Translations under genes and position numbers: made by a program | Assembly (NCBI RefSeq): GCF_017916425.1 | Contig: NZ_JAFMSX010000001.1 | Location: forward strand, 496,001 to 560,000 | DNA length: 64,000 bases | Source: Nocardioides sp. SYSU D00065 | GTDB lineage: Bacteria; Actinomycetota; Actinomycetes; Propionibacteriales; Nocardioidaceae | Reading direction: 5' to 3' | The notes under the pieces: model-generated | Told to the model about the DNA's origin: nothing | The model's input: only the letters and a program-made list of their open reading frames with translations | Database searches by the model: none | In this document: one piece after another, positions 18,083-27,030 of the stretch | Numbering within the stretch: position 1 is the stretch's first letter | Layout of the letters: the number at the start of each line of letters is the position of its first letter

Positions 18083-18111
18083 ACGGTAGGCACACCGAAG
18101 GGTGAGAACAA
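18083..18111 (-). promoter_or_regulatory. hupB promoter
   Basis: On the minus strand TTGTTC (complement of 18106-18111) and TACCGT (complement of 18083-18088) are separated by exactly 17 bases. This is the best housekeeping-sigma promoter match I see in the window. It points at hupB and gives a leader of about 47 bases. Confidence 0.65.
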
Positions 18112-18140
18112 TCACCGATGCCCCGATTGCGGGGGGAAAT

Positions 18141-18740
18141 TCAGGCGGTGACGGGCTTCCAGCTCGGTCGGCGCGCCTCGAAGGCGGCGATGTCCTCGTC
18201 GTGGCCGAGGGTGATGCCGATGTCGTCGAGGCCCTCGAGCAGCCGCCACCGGGTGTAGTCGTCGATGTCGAAGGAGTCCTCGACCGCGTCCTCGCCGACT
18301 CCGGCCCGCAGCGTACGGCTCTCGAGGTCGACGGTGATCTCACCGCCGGGGTTGGCCTCCAGCCAGTCCCACAGGCGCTGCACGACCTTCTCGTCGACCT
18401 GGGCGGCGAGCAGCCCGGCCTTGCCGGAGTTGCCGCGGAAGATGTCGGCGAAGCGCGAGGAGATCACGACGCGGAAGCCGTAGTTCTGCAGCGCCCACAC
18501 CGCGTGCTCGCGCGAGCTGCCGGTGCCGAAGTCGGGACCGGCGACCAGCACCGAGCCCTGCGCGTACGTCGGGTCGTTGAGCACGAACGACGGGTCGCCG
18601 CGCCAGGCCGCGAAGAGCCCGTCCTCGAACCCCGTGCGGGTCACCCGCTTGAGGTACACCGCCGGGATGATCTGGTCGGTGTCGACGTTGCTGCGCCGCA
18701 GCGGCACGCCGACGCCGGTGTGGGTGGTGAACGGGTCCAT
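18141..18740 (-). CDS. leuD: 3-isopropylmalate dehydratase small subunit
   Basis: A 199-residue LeuD, the swivel domain that with LeuC isomerises 2- and 3-isopropylmalate in leucine synthesis. [15 protein letters not shown] near the N-terminus and [18 protein letters not shown] are family signatures. ATG 18740 is 3 bases after the leuC stop, so the subunits are co-translated. Confidence 0.97.
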   Translation of the reverse strand: MDPFTTHTGVGVPLRRSNVDTDQIIPAVYLKRVTRTGFEDGLFAAWRGDPSFVLNDPTYAQGSVLVAGPDFGTGSSREHAVWALQNYGFRVVISSRFADIFRGNSGKAGLLAAQVDEKVVQRLWDWLEANPGGEITVDLESRTLRAGVGEDAVEDSFDIDDYTRWRLLEGLDDIGITLGHDEDIAAFEARRPSWKPVTA

Positions 18741-18743
18741 GGT

Positions 18744-20168
18744 TCAGACCTCCTGCAGGGTCGGGACGTCGGCGAGGTCCGCCGGGGACGAGAGGGTGCC
18801 GCGCACGGCGGTCGCGGCGGCGACGGGAACGGACACGAGGTGGGTGCGCCCGCCCTTGCCCTGGCGGCCCTCGAAGTTGCGGTTGGACGTGGACGCGCTG
18901 CGCTCGCCCGGGGCGAGCTGGTCGGGGTTCATGCCCAGGCACATCGAGCACCCGGCGCCGCGCCACTCGGCGCCTGCGGCGAGGAACACCTTGTCGAGGC
19001 CCTCGGCCTCGGCCTGCAGACGTACGCGCACCGAGCCCGGCACCACCAGCAGCCGCGTGTCCGCGGCGACGGTGCGGCCCTCGAGGATCGAGGCGGCCAG
19101 GCGCAGATCCTCGATGCGCCCGTTGGTGCACGAGCCGACGAACACCGTGTCGACCTTGACCTCGCGCAGCGGGGTGCCGGCCTCGAGGCCCATGTACTGC
19201 AGGGCCTTCTCGGTGGCGACCTTGTCGGTGGGCTCGTCGAAGTCGTCGGGGCTCGGGACGCTCGCGCCCAGCGGCGCACCCTGGCCGGGGTTGGTCCCCC
19301 AGGTGACGAACGGAGTCATGGTCGAGGCGTCGAGCACGATCTCCTTGTCGAAGACCGCGTCGTCGTCGGTGCGCAGCGTCTTCCAGTGGGCGACGGCGGC
19401 CTCCCAGTCGGCACCCTTCGGGGCCTCGGGCTTGCCCTCGATGTAGTCGAACGTGGTCTGGTCGGGGGCGATGAGGCCGGCCTTGGCGCCCCACTCGATC
19501 GACATGTTGCACACCGTCATCCGGCCCTCCATCGAGAGCTCCTCGATGGCCTGGCCGCGGTACTCCACGATGTAGCCCTGACCGCCGCCGGTGCCGGTGT
19601 GCGTGATGAGGGTCAGCACGAGGTCCTTGGCGGTGACGCCCTCGGGGAGGCTGCCGTTGACCGTCACGGCCATCGTCTTGGGCTTGGCCTGGGTGAGGGT
19701 CTGGGTGGCGAGGACGTGCTCGACCTCGGAGGTGCCGATGCCGAAGGCGATCGCGCCGAAGGCGCCGTGCGTCGAGGTGTGCGAGTCGCCGCACACGATC
19801 GTCATGCCGGGCTGGGTGAGCCCCAGCTGCGGTCCGACGACGTGGACGATGCCCTGCTCGACGTCGCCGAGCGGGTGCAGGCGCACGCCGAAGTCGGCGG
19901 CGTTCTTGCGCAGCGTCTCCACCTGCGTGCGGCTCACCGGGTCGGCGATCGGCTTGTCCCAGTCGAGCGTCGGGACGTTGTGGTCCTCGGTCGCGAGCGT
20001 GAGGTCGGGACGGCGTACGGCGCGGTTGGCGAGCCGGAGGCCGTCGAAGGCCTGCGGCGAGGTGACCTCGTGCAACAGGTGCAGATCGATGTAGAGGAGG
20101 TCGGGCTCCCCGGGCGCGCTGCGGACGACGTGCTCGTCCCAGACCTTCTCGGACAGGGTCTTGCCCAT
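18744..20168 (-). CDS. leuC: 3-isopropylmalate dehydratase large subunit
   Basis: A 474-residue aconitase-family enzyme with a [4Fe-4S] cluster. Family signatures are [34 protein letters not shown] segments, [14 protein letters not shown], and [12 protein letters not shown], which carry the three cluster Cys (one in the SCTNG motif, two in CSMC). AAGGAG sits 7 bases before ATG 20168. It is divergent from the IclR-family gene, the arrangement seen for NdgR in Streptomyces and Mycobacterium. Confidence 0.97.
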   Translation of the reverse strand: MGKTLSEKVWDEHVVRSAPGEPDLLYIDLHLLHEVTSPQAFDGLRLANRAVRRPDLTLATEDHNVPTLDWDKPIADPVSRTQVETLRKNAADFGVRLHPLGDVEQGIVHVVGPQLGLTQPGMTIVCGDSHTSTHGAFGAIAFGIGTSEVEHVLATQTLTQAKPKTMAVTVNGSLPEGVTAKDLVLTLITHTGTGGGQGYIVEYRGQAIEELSMEGRMTVCNMSIEWGAKAGLIAPDQTTFDYIEGKPEAPKGADWEAAVAHWKTLRTDDDAVFDKEIVLDASTMTPFVTWGTNPGQGAPLGASVPSPDDFDEPTDKVATEKALQYMGLEAGTPLREVKVDTVFVGSCTNGRIEDLRLAASILEGRTVAADTRLLVVPGSVRVRLQAEAEGLDKVFLAAGAEWRGAGCSMCLGMNPDQLAPGERSASTSNRNFEGRQGKGGRTHLVSVPVAAATAVRGTLSSPADLADVPTLQEV

Positions 20169-20247
20169 GACGCAAACTCCTTCGACTTCGTGCGGTGAAG
20201 CGATGCTACGTCTTGCATCCCACTTCCTGAGATGAGAATATCGGCAT
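20169..20247. promoter_or_regulatory. Divergent leuC / IclR-regulator control region
   Basis: A 79-base region between two divergent starts. On the minus strand TAGCAT (complement of 20200-20205) is a likely -10 for leuCD. The centre is relatively A/T-rich. By analogy with NdgR/leuC, the IclR protein should bind here, but I cannot point to an exact operator. Confidence 0.5.
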
Positions 20248-20970
20248 ATGGACAACGGATCTGGCGTCGGCGTGCTCGACAAGGCGGCCCTCGTGCTCGC
20301 GGCCCTGGAGGCCGGACCGGCGACCCTGGCCGGACTCGTCGCTGGGACCGGCCTGGCCCGACCCACCGCCCACCGCCTCGCCGTCGCGCTCGAGCACCAC
20401 CGCCTCGTCGCCCGCGACATGCAGGGCCGCTTCGTCCTCGGACCGCGCCTGGCCGAGCTTTCCGCCGCAGCCGGCGAGGACCGGCTGCTGGCCGCGGCCG
20501 GCCCCGTGCTGGCGCGGTTGCGCGACATCACCGGCGAGTCGGCCCAGCTCTGGCGGCGCCAGGGCGAGCACCGCGTGTGCGTCGCTGCCGCCGAGCGTCC
20601 CTCCGGGCTGCGCGACACGATCCCGGTCGGCTCGCAGCTCACCATGAACGCCGGCTCCGCCGCCCAGATCCTGCTCGCGTGGGAGGACCCCGAGCGGATG
20701 CACCGCGGGCTGCAGAACGCCGCCTTCTCCGCCACCGCGCTGTCGGGCATCCGGCGGCGCGGCTGGTCGCAGTCCGTGGGCGAGCGCGAGCAGGGAGTCG
20801 CCTCGGTCTCCGCTCCGGTGCGCTCCCCCGGCGGCAAGGTCATCGCCGCCGTGTCGGTCTCCGGTCCCCTCGAGCGGCTCTCGCGCCAGCCCGGCCGGAT
20901 GCACGCACCCGCCGTCCTGGCCGCGGCCGACCGGTTGTCGGAGTCGCTGCGCCGGGCTGCCTCGGAGTAG
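20248..20970 (+). CDS. ndgR: IclR-family transcriptional regulator, NdgR-like
   Basis: A 240-residue regulator. The N-terminal winged helix covers about residues 8-70 ([40 protein letters not shown]). A C-terminal effector domain follows ([23 protein letters not shown]). Its position divergent to leuC matches NdgR, a regulator of leucine and other amino-acid genes in actinobacteria, and the symbol rests on this context. The start ATG 20248 lacks a clear ribosome binding site. Confidence 0.87.
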   Translation: MDNGSGVGVLDKAALVLAALEAGPATLAGLVAGTGLARPTAHRLAVALEHHRLVARDMQGRFVLGPRLAELSAAAGEDRLLAAAGPVLARLRDITGESAQLWRRQGEHRVCVAAAERPSGLRDTIPVGSQLTMNAGSAAQILLAWEDPERMHRGLQNAAFSATALSGIRRRGWSQSVGEREQGVASVSAPVRSPGGKVIAAVSVSGPLERLSRQPGRMHAPAVLAAADRLSESLRRAASE

Positions 20971-21033
20971 CCGGCGCCTGCCGCTTCTTCTCGCGACTTC
21001 TCAGTGTCGGTGATGTGCGAGAGGGTGGCGGCC

Positions 21034-21618
21034 ATGGCAGAACTCGTGGACCTGGGTCCCGCCGGCGAGCAGCTGATGGGGGTCGTCGTCGACGTCGAGG
21101 ACGCGCAGCTCGGCGACCCGACCCCGTGCGAGGGGCGGACCGTGAGCCAGCTGCTGCAGCACCTGGTCGGGCTCACCGGGGCGTTCCGCGCGGCGGCTGA
21201 GAAGGACCTCGGCCCGTGGACGGACACGCCCCCCGACGCCGACGACTGGCCCGACGCGGAGCCGGGCTGGCGCGAGACGCTGGCGCACCGGATCCCCGCC
21301 CTCGTGGCGGCGTGGCGCGACCCCGAGGCGTGGGAGGGCATGACCCGCGCAGGCGGCGTCGACCTCCCCGGCCAGGTGTGCGGGCTGGTGGCGCTCGACG
21401 AGATCGTGCTGCACGGATGGGACCTGGCGCGGGCCACCGGCCAGTCCTACGGCTGCGACGACTCGACCGTCGGTGCGCTGATGGCCTTCGTCGAGGGCTT
21501 CGACGAGGCCGGCACGCCGGGGATGTTCGGCCCGGCGGTCACTGCCGGTCCAGGCACCTCGCCGTTCGAGCAGGTCCTGGCCCGTTCCGGACGTGACCCG
21601 CAGTGGTCGGCGTCGTGA
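21034..21618 (+). CDS. TIGR03086/MDMPI-type DinB-like protein
   Basis: A 194-residue protein with the mycothiol-dependent maleylpyruvate isomerase-like four-helix N-terminal fold. It has [19 protein letters not shown] near the start, and [20 protein letters not shown], which carries the conserved H-x-W-D metal/ligand region. The enzymatic substrate is unknown. GAGAGGG lies about 10 bases before ATG 21034; earlier in-frame starts at 21004 and 21013 lack this. The next gene overlaps its stop (GTGA). Confidence 0.8.
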   Translation: MAELVDLGPAGEQLMGVVVDVEDAQLGDPTPCEGRTVSQLLQHLVGLTGAFRAAAEKDLGPWTDTPPDADDWPDAEPGWRETLAHRIPALVAAWRDPEAWEGMTRAGGVDLPGQVCGLVALDEIVLHGWDLARATGQSYGCDDSTVGALMAFVEGFDEAGTPGMFGPAVTAGPGTSPFEQVLARSGRDPQWSAS

Positions 21619-22022
21619 GCGGCAAGCGCCACCTCGTCGCCGTCCTGGTCCGACTCGCCGCCCTCGGGATCGCCCTCGCTGCTTACACCACACTCGTGGT
21701 CCCGTCGATGTCCGACGCGGGCGACGCCGACATCGGCGCGGGCCTCGTCGCCTTCGCCGCGCTGGCACTCGCCGGGTTCGGCGGCGCCCTCCTCGACGCG
21801 CGCCGCCACGGCGCCCGTACGGCGCTCGCCTGGTGGCTGGCGGTCGCGGCGGGGCTGGCCGTCGGCTGGTGGGGCGCGCTGGCCATGCCGCAGGACGCCT
21901 CGGCGTCCTTCGGCGAGCTGCTCGCCCGGGACGCGGGACTCCTGCCGTTCACGTTCGCCCTGCTCGCGATCCCCGCGGCGCTGGGAGCCGCCCTCGGCCG
22001 CGCACTGCCCGCCCGGGGCTGA
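21615..22022 (+). CDS. Small integral membrane protein, unknown function
   Basis: A 135-residue protein with four hydrophobic segments (about residues 8-28, 42-60, 70-90 and 108-130), so a four-helix inner-membrane protein. GTG 21615 overlaps the previous stop as GTGA, so translation is coupled to the DinB-like gene. No motif points to a function. In-frame GTG 21603 is an alternative start. Confidence 0.7.
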   Translation: MSGKRHLVAVLVRLAALGIALAAYTTLVVPSMSDAGDADIGAGLVAFAALALAGFGGALLDARRHGARTALAWWLAVAAGLAVGWWGALAMPQDASASFGELLARDAGLLPFTFALLAIPAALGAALGRALPARG

Positions 22023-22165
22023 GACCCCACGAGGGCGTCTCTGCCTCCTGGGACGCCGACCACGGACCTCTGGCGCGTCACGGCGACCCGCGTCTAGCCT
22101 GAACTCGCGTTCCCGGGGTGCCGCCGACCAGGGCACCGCAACCGTGACTTCCGCGAGGAGGCGTC

Positions 22166-25100
22166 GTGCTCGGACGACGGATGGTCAGCGACAGCAGGGC
22201 AGCGCTACGCGGGTCGTGGCGGCACGCCGCCGCTGCCGTCGCGCTGGTCCTGGCTTCCCTTGTGCTCCCCATGGCGTCGGCGCCGCCTGCACAGGCGGCC
22301 TTCGCGCTGACGTGCGATCCGTCCACCGTGTTCAACCTGGACAACAGCGGGACGGTGTACGCCCTCAACCCGTCCACCCTGCAGAACACACCACTCGGGG
22401 CCTTCGACAACGAGGGCACGGTCGTCAACGCGCTGGGAGTCACGCCCGGCGCGGCCGGAACGGGCTCCGTGCTGGCCTACGCGGCTGCGTACAACGGTGG
22501 GTCGACGGTGTACCGCTCCGACGGCCGCATCTTCCGGGGACTGCCCGGCCTGAGCTCCAACGTCCCCATCGTCATGGGTGCCGTCGACCCCGACAGCGGG
22601 ATCTACTACTACGCCGGCTTCCAGAGCGTCGACGGCGTGCGCTACCTACGCATCCTCGCCTTCGACCCGCGCACCGGGACCGGTCTCGGGGAGGTCGCAC
22701 GCGTGCGCGAGGCGTACGCCAACACCGGGTCCGGCGACTTCGCCTTCGACCTGTCCGGCAACCTCTACATCCTCATCGGGCGGTCCTCGGCGTCGGAGAT
22801 CGTCCGCGTCGACGCCGCCGACCTGCCGACGAGCGCGCAGGTCACCGCGCCGGTCCTCCGGTCGACGTCGCTGACGACGTTCGGGACCCCATCCGGCGGG
22901 AACTGGAACGGCATCGCCTTCGCCGCCGACGGCAACCTCTACGCCCAGTACAGCTCCGGGAGCACCGCACGCCTCGCCGTCATCAACCCGAACAACCCCG
23001 GCGGCGTCAACGGCCAGTACCAGGAGTTCACCGACGGCCATCCCGACGGCACACCCAACGACCTCGCCGGGTGCAGCACTCCCGGGACGCTCACGGTGCG
23101 CAAGGACCTGACGCGAGCCGGGTCCGCCGATCAGTTCATCCTCAGCATCGCCGCCGACGGCACGGAGCTGGCGAACCAGACGACGACGGGCACGACCGAC
23201 GGACTCCAGGCCGAGGTCGCCGGCCCCGTCCCCGGTCTGCCGGGCACCGTGTACACGATCAGCGAGCGGCTCTCCGACGCCACTGCCACCAGCCCCAGCG
23301 CGTACGTCGACCCGACGCTCGCCTGCGTGGACACGAACACCCAACCTGCGACGCCGGTCCCGGCCGCTGCGACCGCGGCCCCCCGGACGTCCACGGTCAC
23401 GTTCCCCGCTCCCGAGGGGGCCCGAGGCGCGAACGTGGTGTGCACGTTCACCAACGCCCCCGCGCCGCCCCGGCTCACCGTCCGCAAGGCCCTCGGCGGC
23501 GCCGGCCGCATCTCCGACGACGACCAGTTCACGGTCCGCCTCGAGCAGGCAGGTACGCCGGTCGGCACGGGGGTGCCGACGACGAGCGGGACCGGTCCGA
23601 CGGTCACCGCCGGCACCGGCAGCCTCACGGTCTCTCCCGCCACCCCGGGCGCGGCCTACACCCTGACCGAGACCATGGCGCCGGGCTCGTCGTCGCCACT
23701 CGGCCGCTACCAGCAGCTCGTCCAGTGCACCGACCTCAACGGCGTCCAGCGCTTCCCACGCGGCCCCGCGGGACCCACCGCCACGATCCGGCCGGCGCCC
23801 GGGTCCGACGTCGACTGCGTCATCACGAACGCACCCGACCTCCCGCTCCTCGGCGTGTCCAAGACCTTCTCGACCAACCGCGTCCGCGAGGGCGACCAGT
23901 TCACCGTGGCCCTTCGCCAGGGCAGCACGACCGGACCAGTCCTCGCCCCCGCACCGGGCAACGACCCGACGACCGCCGGCGCCGGCTCCACCGTCCTGGC
24001 CGGCACCGGCACCACCGGCTTCACGGAGGTCACCGCAGGGACCACCTACTACGTGACCGAGGCGGCGGCGGGCGACACGCAGGCGTCGCTGTACGACAGC
24101 ACCGTCACCTGCGTGGACGCCAACGGGCTCACGCCGGACCTGCCCGACGCCGTCCCCCTGGACGCCGGGCCGTCCGTCACGCCCGTCGCCGGGTCGTTCA
24201 TCTCCTGCACCCTCGACAACGCCGGCGTCCAGCCGACCCTCCGGCTGTCGAAGGCGTTGAGCGACCCGCGCGTCAACGCCGACGACCAGTTCACGGTGCG
24301 CATCTCCGACGCCGACCAGACCGCCGTCCTCGCCTCCGGCACGACGACCGGCGCGGGACAGGTGGTGACCCCGGGCTCGGGCAGCACGCCCGTGCTGCAG
24401 GCCGTCGCCGACAGCACGTACTTCCTCGACGAGGCGGCAGCCGGGTCCGCCAACCTCGGTCAGTACACGCAGCTCCTCACCTGCACCGACGCCAACGGAG
24501 TGCAGGGCGGCCTCCCCGACGACATCCCCGTCCTGACGGCCTTCGAGATCAGGCCGCAGCTGGGGGCCGCCATCAGCTGCACCATCACGAACAGCCCGGC
24601 CCAGCCGCAGCTGCGGGTGCAGAAGGAGCTCGGATCGGACCGGGTCGAGCCGGACGACCAGTTCACCGTGCAGATCCTCCAGAACGGCACCGTGGTCGGC
24701 CAGGAGGCCATCGCGACGACCGAAGGCACGGGCGACGACATCGAGCCGGGCTTCGGCTTCACCGTCCTCGCGCCGGCCGCACCCGGGACGAGCTACACGC
24801 TGACCGAGGCCGCTGCCGGGACGACCGACCTCGACGACTACGTCGCCACCATCGACTGCGTCGACAACGCCGGCCTCCAGCCCGGTCTGCCGACGAGCAC
24901 CACCGATCCCTCGGTCGCGATCGCTCCGGTGAACGGTGCCAACGTGCTGTGCACCATCACCAACACCGCCCGGCCGCCCGTGCCCCCGACGCCCCCCACG
25001 CCCCCGACACCTCCCACGCCCCCCACGCCTCCGACGCCCCCGACACCGCCGCCACCCACGACGGAGCCGGCGACGGCGTCCGCGCCCGATCTGCGCACCC

Positions 25101-25942
25101 GCTCGTCGGCGCGCCGGGTGACGCCCGGCACCGCCTTCCACGACCGGCTCCGCGTCCGCGGACTGCACTCCGGGCAACGGGCCACCGCCGTCGTCGACCT
25201 CCACGGACCGTTCACCTCCCGGGCGAGCGCACGGTGCGTGCCGTCGACGCGCGTGCGCTCGAGTGAGCTGACGGTCCGCAACGGCTGGAACCGCGGGCCC
25301 TCGGTCCGCATCGCGCGTCCTGGGGTCTACACCTGGCACGTGCGCCTACTCGCCAGTGCGGGGAACCACTCGGCCACCCACCGCTGCGGGCAGGCCGCGG
25401 AGACCACGACGGTGGCGAAGCCGGCGTACCTCGCCCCGGTCATCAACGGCGGCTTCTCCGGGACCGTGCAACGTCGCCATCCGCGGGCCGGCGCTCCTGC
25501 CGTCATCCGGATGCCCGCGATCGGGCTGCGTGCCCCAATCCGCGCGGAAGCCGTCGTGGCCGGTCGGATGACCCTCCCGGGCAGGGTGTCCGACGTGGGG
25601 TGGCTCCGGAGCTCCGCCGGCCTCGCCGACGCGATCGGCACCACTGTGGTCGCGGGCCACGTCTCCGATCGGCACGACCGCCCCGGCGCCCTCGTCCACC
25701 TGGCCCGTGCTCGCGCCGGACAGCGGATCTCCGTGAAGGGACAGGGCGTGCGGCGCACGTTCGAGGTCGTCGGCACCCGGACCTACGACCGTCGGTCCCC
25801 CCTGCCGCAGCGCTACTTCGCCACCACGGGGCCACACCGCCTCGTGCTGGTCAGCTGCACCGGCCGGGTCGCCTACCCCGACGGACGCTTCCACTACACC
25901 CGGTACGTCGTCGTGGTCGCCCGGGAGACCGCGCGTCGCTGA
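22166..25942 (+). CDS. Secreted multidomain adhesin fused to a class F-like sortase domain
   Basis: One uninterrupted 1258-residue frame from GTG 22166 (GAGGAGG upstream). Signal peptide about 1-44 ends PAQA. Residues 50-305 look like a secreted beta-propeller-like domain. Residues about 307-935 are five SpaA/Cna-B-like repeats. Each has a first-strand Lys (VRK, VSK, LSK or VQK), a middle Glu (TET or TEA; SER in repeat 1) and a last-strand Asn (TFTN, ITN), the residues that form intramolecular isopeptide bonds, plus two Cys. A Pro-Thr linker follows (939-965), then an Ig-like domain, then a sortase domain (about 1109-1258) with His1165 (AGHVSD), Cys1231 (VSCTGR) and Arg1246 (HYTRYV). I see no LPXTG motif or C-terminal anchor helix. 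A sortase fused to repeat domains is unusual. Confidence 0.88.
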   Translation: MLGRRMVSDSRAALRGSWRHAAAAVALVLASLVLPMASAPPAQAAFALTCDPSTVFNLDNSGTVYALNPSTLQNTPLGAFDNEGTVVNALGVTPGAAGTGSVLAYAAAYNGGSTVYRSDGRIFRGLPGLSSNVPIVMGAVDPDSGIYYYAGFQSVDGVRYLRILAFDPRTGTGLGEVARVREAYANTGSGDFAFDLSGNLYILIGRSSASEIVRVDAADLPTSAQVTAPVLRSTSLTTFGTPSGGNWNGIAFAADGNLYAQYSSGSTARLAVINPNNPGGVNGQYQEFTDGHPDGTPNDLAGCSTPGTLTVRKDLTRAGSADQFILSIAADGTELANQTTTGTTDGLQAEVAGPVPGLPGTVYTISERLSDATATSPSAYVDPTLACVDTNTQPATPVPAAATAAPRTSTVTFPAPEGARGANVVCTFTNAPAPPRLTVRKALGGAGRISDDDQFTVRLEQAGTPVGTGVPTTSGTGPTVTAGTGSLTVSPATPGAAYTLTETMAPGSSSPLGRYQQLVQCTDLNGVQRFPRGPAGPTATIRPAPGSDVDCVITNAPDLPLLGVSKTFSTNRVREGDQFTVALRQGSTTGPVLAPAPGNDPTTAGAGSTVLAGTGTTGFTEVTAGTTYYVTEAAAGDTQASLYDSTVTCVDANGLTPDLPDAVPLDAGPSVTPVAGSFISCTLDNAGVQPTLRLSKALSDPRVNADDQFTVRISDADQTAVLASGTTTGAGQVVTPGSGSTPVLQAVADSTYFLDEAAAGSANLGQYTQLLTCTDANGVQGGLPDDIPVLTAFEIRPQLGAAISCTITNSPAQPQLRVQKELGSDRVEPDDQFTVQILQNGTVVGQEAIATTEGTGDDIEPGFGFTVLAPAAPGTSYTLTEAAAGTTDLDDYVATIDCVDNAGLQPGLPTSTTDPSVAIAPVNGANVLCTITNTARPPVPPTPPTPPTPPTPPTPPTPPTPPPPTTEPATASAPDLRTRSSARRVTPGTAFHDRLRVRGLHSGQRATAVVDLHGPFTSRASARCVPSTRVRSSELTVRNGWNRGPSVRIARPGVYTWHVRLLASAGNHSATHRCGQAAETTTVAKPAYLAPVINGGFSGTVQRRHPRAGAPAVIRMPAIGLRAPIRAEAVVAGRMTLPGRVSDVGWLRSSAGLADAIGTTVVAGHVSDRHDRPGALVHLARARAGQRISVKGQGVRRTFEVVGTRTYDRRSPLPQRYFATTGPHRLVLVSCTGRVAYPDGRFHYTRYVVVVARETARR
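24982..25059. repeat. Pro-Thr-Pro coding repeat
   Basis: Degenerate 9-base units built on CCCCCGACG/CCCCCCACG, encoding a run of PTP repeats. This is a rigid, probably wall-spanning linker between the last SpaA-like repeat and the Ig-like/sortase part. Confidence 0.85.
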
Positions 25943-26023
25943 GCAGGGCGTCCCGAACGACGTCGAGCGGGCGCGGCATACGGCTCGCATTCCTGGGCAC
26001 GGTGGGCCGGGAAGGAGCATCTG

Positions 26024-26518
26024 ATGACATCGGACAGGATCGCGACGTTGCGGGCTGCCGCCACAGCCGGAGCCGCCGCCGGCTTGGTGGGCGTGGCGGC
26101 CATGACGCTCGCGGAGAAGGTGGAGCAGGCCGCGACCCATCGGCCGAACTCCTACGTCCCGGCCCGGGCACTGCTCACCCTCGTGGGCAGGAACCCGTCC
26201 GAGGGCGACACCCCGGCGACGTGGAACCACGCGATGCACTGGGGCACCGGAGCCGTGCTGGGTGCCCTGCGGGGAGTGTGGGCGGTCACCGGCATCCGCG
26301 GGCCCCGCGCCAACGCCGCACACACCGTCGTGAGGCTCGCCTTCGACCAGACCGTGGAGAACGCCACGGGCGTAGGTGCGCCGCCGACGACGTGGCCCAG
26401 CGGGGAGCGTCGGGTCGACTTCGCGCACAAGGCGGTGTACTCGTTCGTCACCGGACTGGTCGCCGACCGCTGGGTCGCGCCGCGGCTGGAGTCGCGGCGT
26501 GGTGTGACCAGCCACTGA
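26024..26518 (+). CDS. Conserved hypothetical protein with one N-terminal membrane segment
   Basis: A 164-residue protein with a hydrophobic Ala/Gly-rich segment at about residues 12-30, then a mostly soluble region with several Trp/His (TWNHAMHWGTGAVLG, DFAHKAVYSFVTG). These two motifs could be membrane-embedded helices as in YagU-like proteins. GAAGGAG lies 7 bases before ATG 26024. It is a monocistronic gene between the sortase fusion and a shared terminator. I do not recognise a function. Confidence 0.7.
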   Translation: MTSDRIATLRAAATAGAAAGLVGVAAMTLAEKVEQAATHRPNSYVPARALLTLVGRNPSEGDTPATWNHAMHWGTGAVLGALRGVWAVTGIRGPRANAAHTVVRLAFDQTVENATGVGAPPTTWPSGERRVDFAHKAVYSFVTGLVADRWVAPRLESRRGVTSH

Positions 26519-26550
26519 CGGCCGTCGTCCACGTCGCCCGCGGCCGTCAG
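26515..26550. terminator. Bidirectional terminator between the hypothetical gene and ogt
   Basis: A perfect 10-bp stem (CTGACGGCCG and its complement) with a 16-base loop. Both stop codons of the convergent genes lie inside the stem. Confidence 0.65.
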
Positions 26551-27029
26551 AACAGCGCGTCCTGCTCCAGCTCGAGCAGCTGCTGCTTGCGCACCAGTCC
26601 CCCGGCGTACCCGGTCAGCGTGCCCTTGGCGCCGATGACGCGGTGGCACGGCACCACGATCGGGATGGGGTTGCGGCCGTTGGCCAGCCCGACTGCGCGG
26701 GAGGCGGCGTTGGTCATCCCGAGCCGCCCCGCGATCTCGCCGTAGGAGGCGGTGTCGCCGTAGGCGATCTGCTCGAGCTGCACCCACACGCGACGCTGGA
26801 ACTCGGTCCCGACCGGCGCCAGCGGCAGGTCGAAGTCGGTGAGGTCGCGGTCGAAGTACGCCGTCAGCTGGCGCACGGCCTCGGCGAGCACGGGCTGGTC
26901 GTCGGAGCGCGCGCCGAGGGGGCGGCCGTCGGCCGGCTGCCGGAAGGGCGAGAACTCGATGGCCACGATCGCGCCGTCGCGTTCGACGATGCGCAGGTCG
27001 CCGACGGGCGAGGGCATCACGGTCCACAT
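26547..27029 (-). CDS. ogt: Methylated-DNA--protein-cysteine S-methyltransferase
   Basis: A 160-residue suicide repair protein that takes the methyl group from O6-methylguanine. The active-site Cys is in IPIVVPCHRVIGAKG. The helix-turn-helix is in YGEIAGRLGMTNAASRAVG, with the Arg finger, and the Asn hinge is at GLANGRNPIP. It starts 1 base after the ada-alkA stop, so the two alkylation-repair genes form an operon. Confidence 0.96.
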   Translation of the reverse strand: MWTVMPSPVGDLRIVERDGAIVAIEFSPFRQPADGRPLGARSDDQPVLAEAVRQLTAYFDRDLTDFDLPLAPVGTEFQRRVWVQLEQIAYGDTASYGEIAGRLGMTNAASRAVGLANGRNPIPIVVPCHRVIGAKGTLTGYAGGLVRKQQLLELEQDALF

Positions 27030-27030
27030 G

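Noticed and set aside
20248..20970. IclR gene considered as a catabolic-gene regulator
   Set aside because: The conserved divergent position to leuC fits NdgR better; no aromatic catabolism genes are near.
22144..25339. Two very long open frames (about 900-1040 residues) on both strands over the adhesin-sortase gene
   Set aside because: They are shadows in other frames of the same G+C-rich coding sequence. Only the 22166 frame shows a signal peptide, repeats and sortase motifs.
26515..26550. Inverted repeat considered as an attachment site
   Set aside because: It covers two convergent stop codons and behaves as a shared terminator; no integrase or tRNA is nearby.
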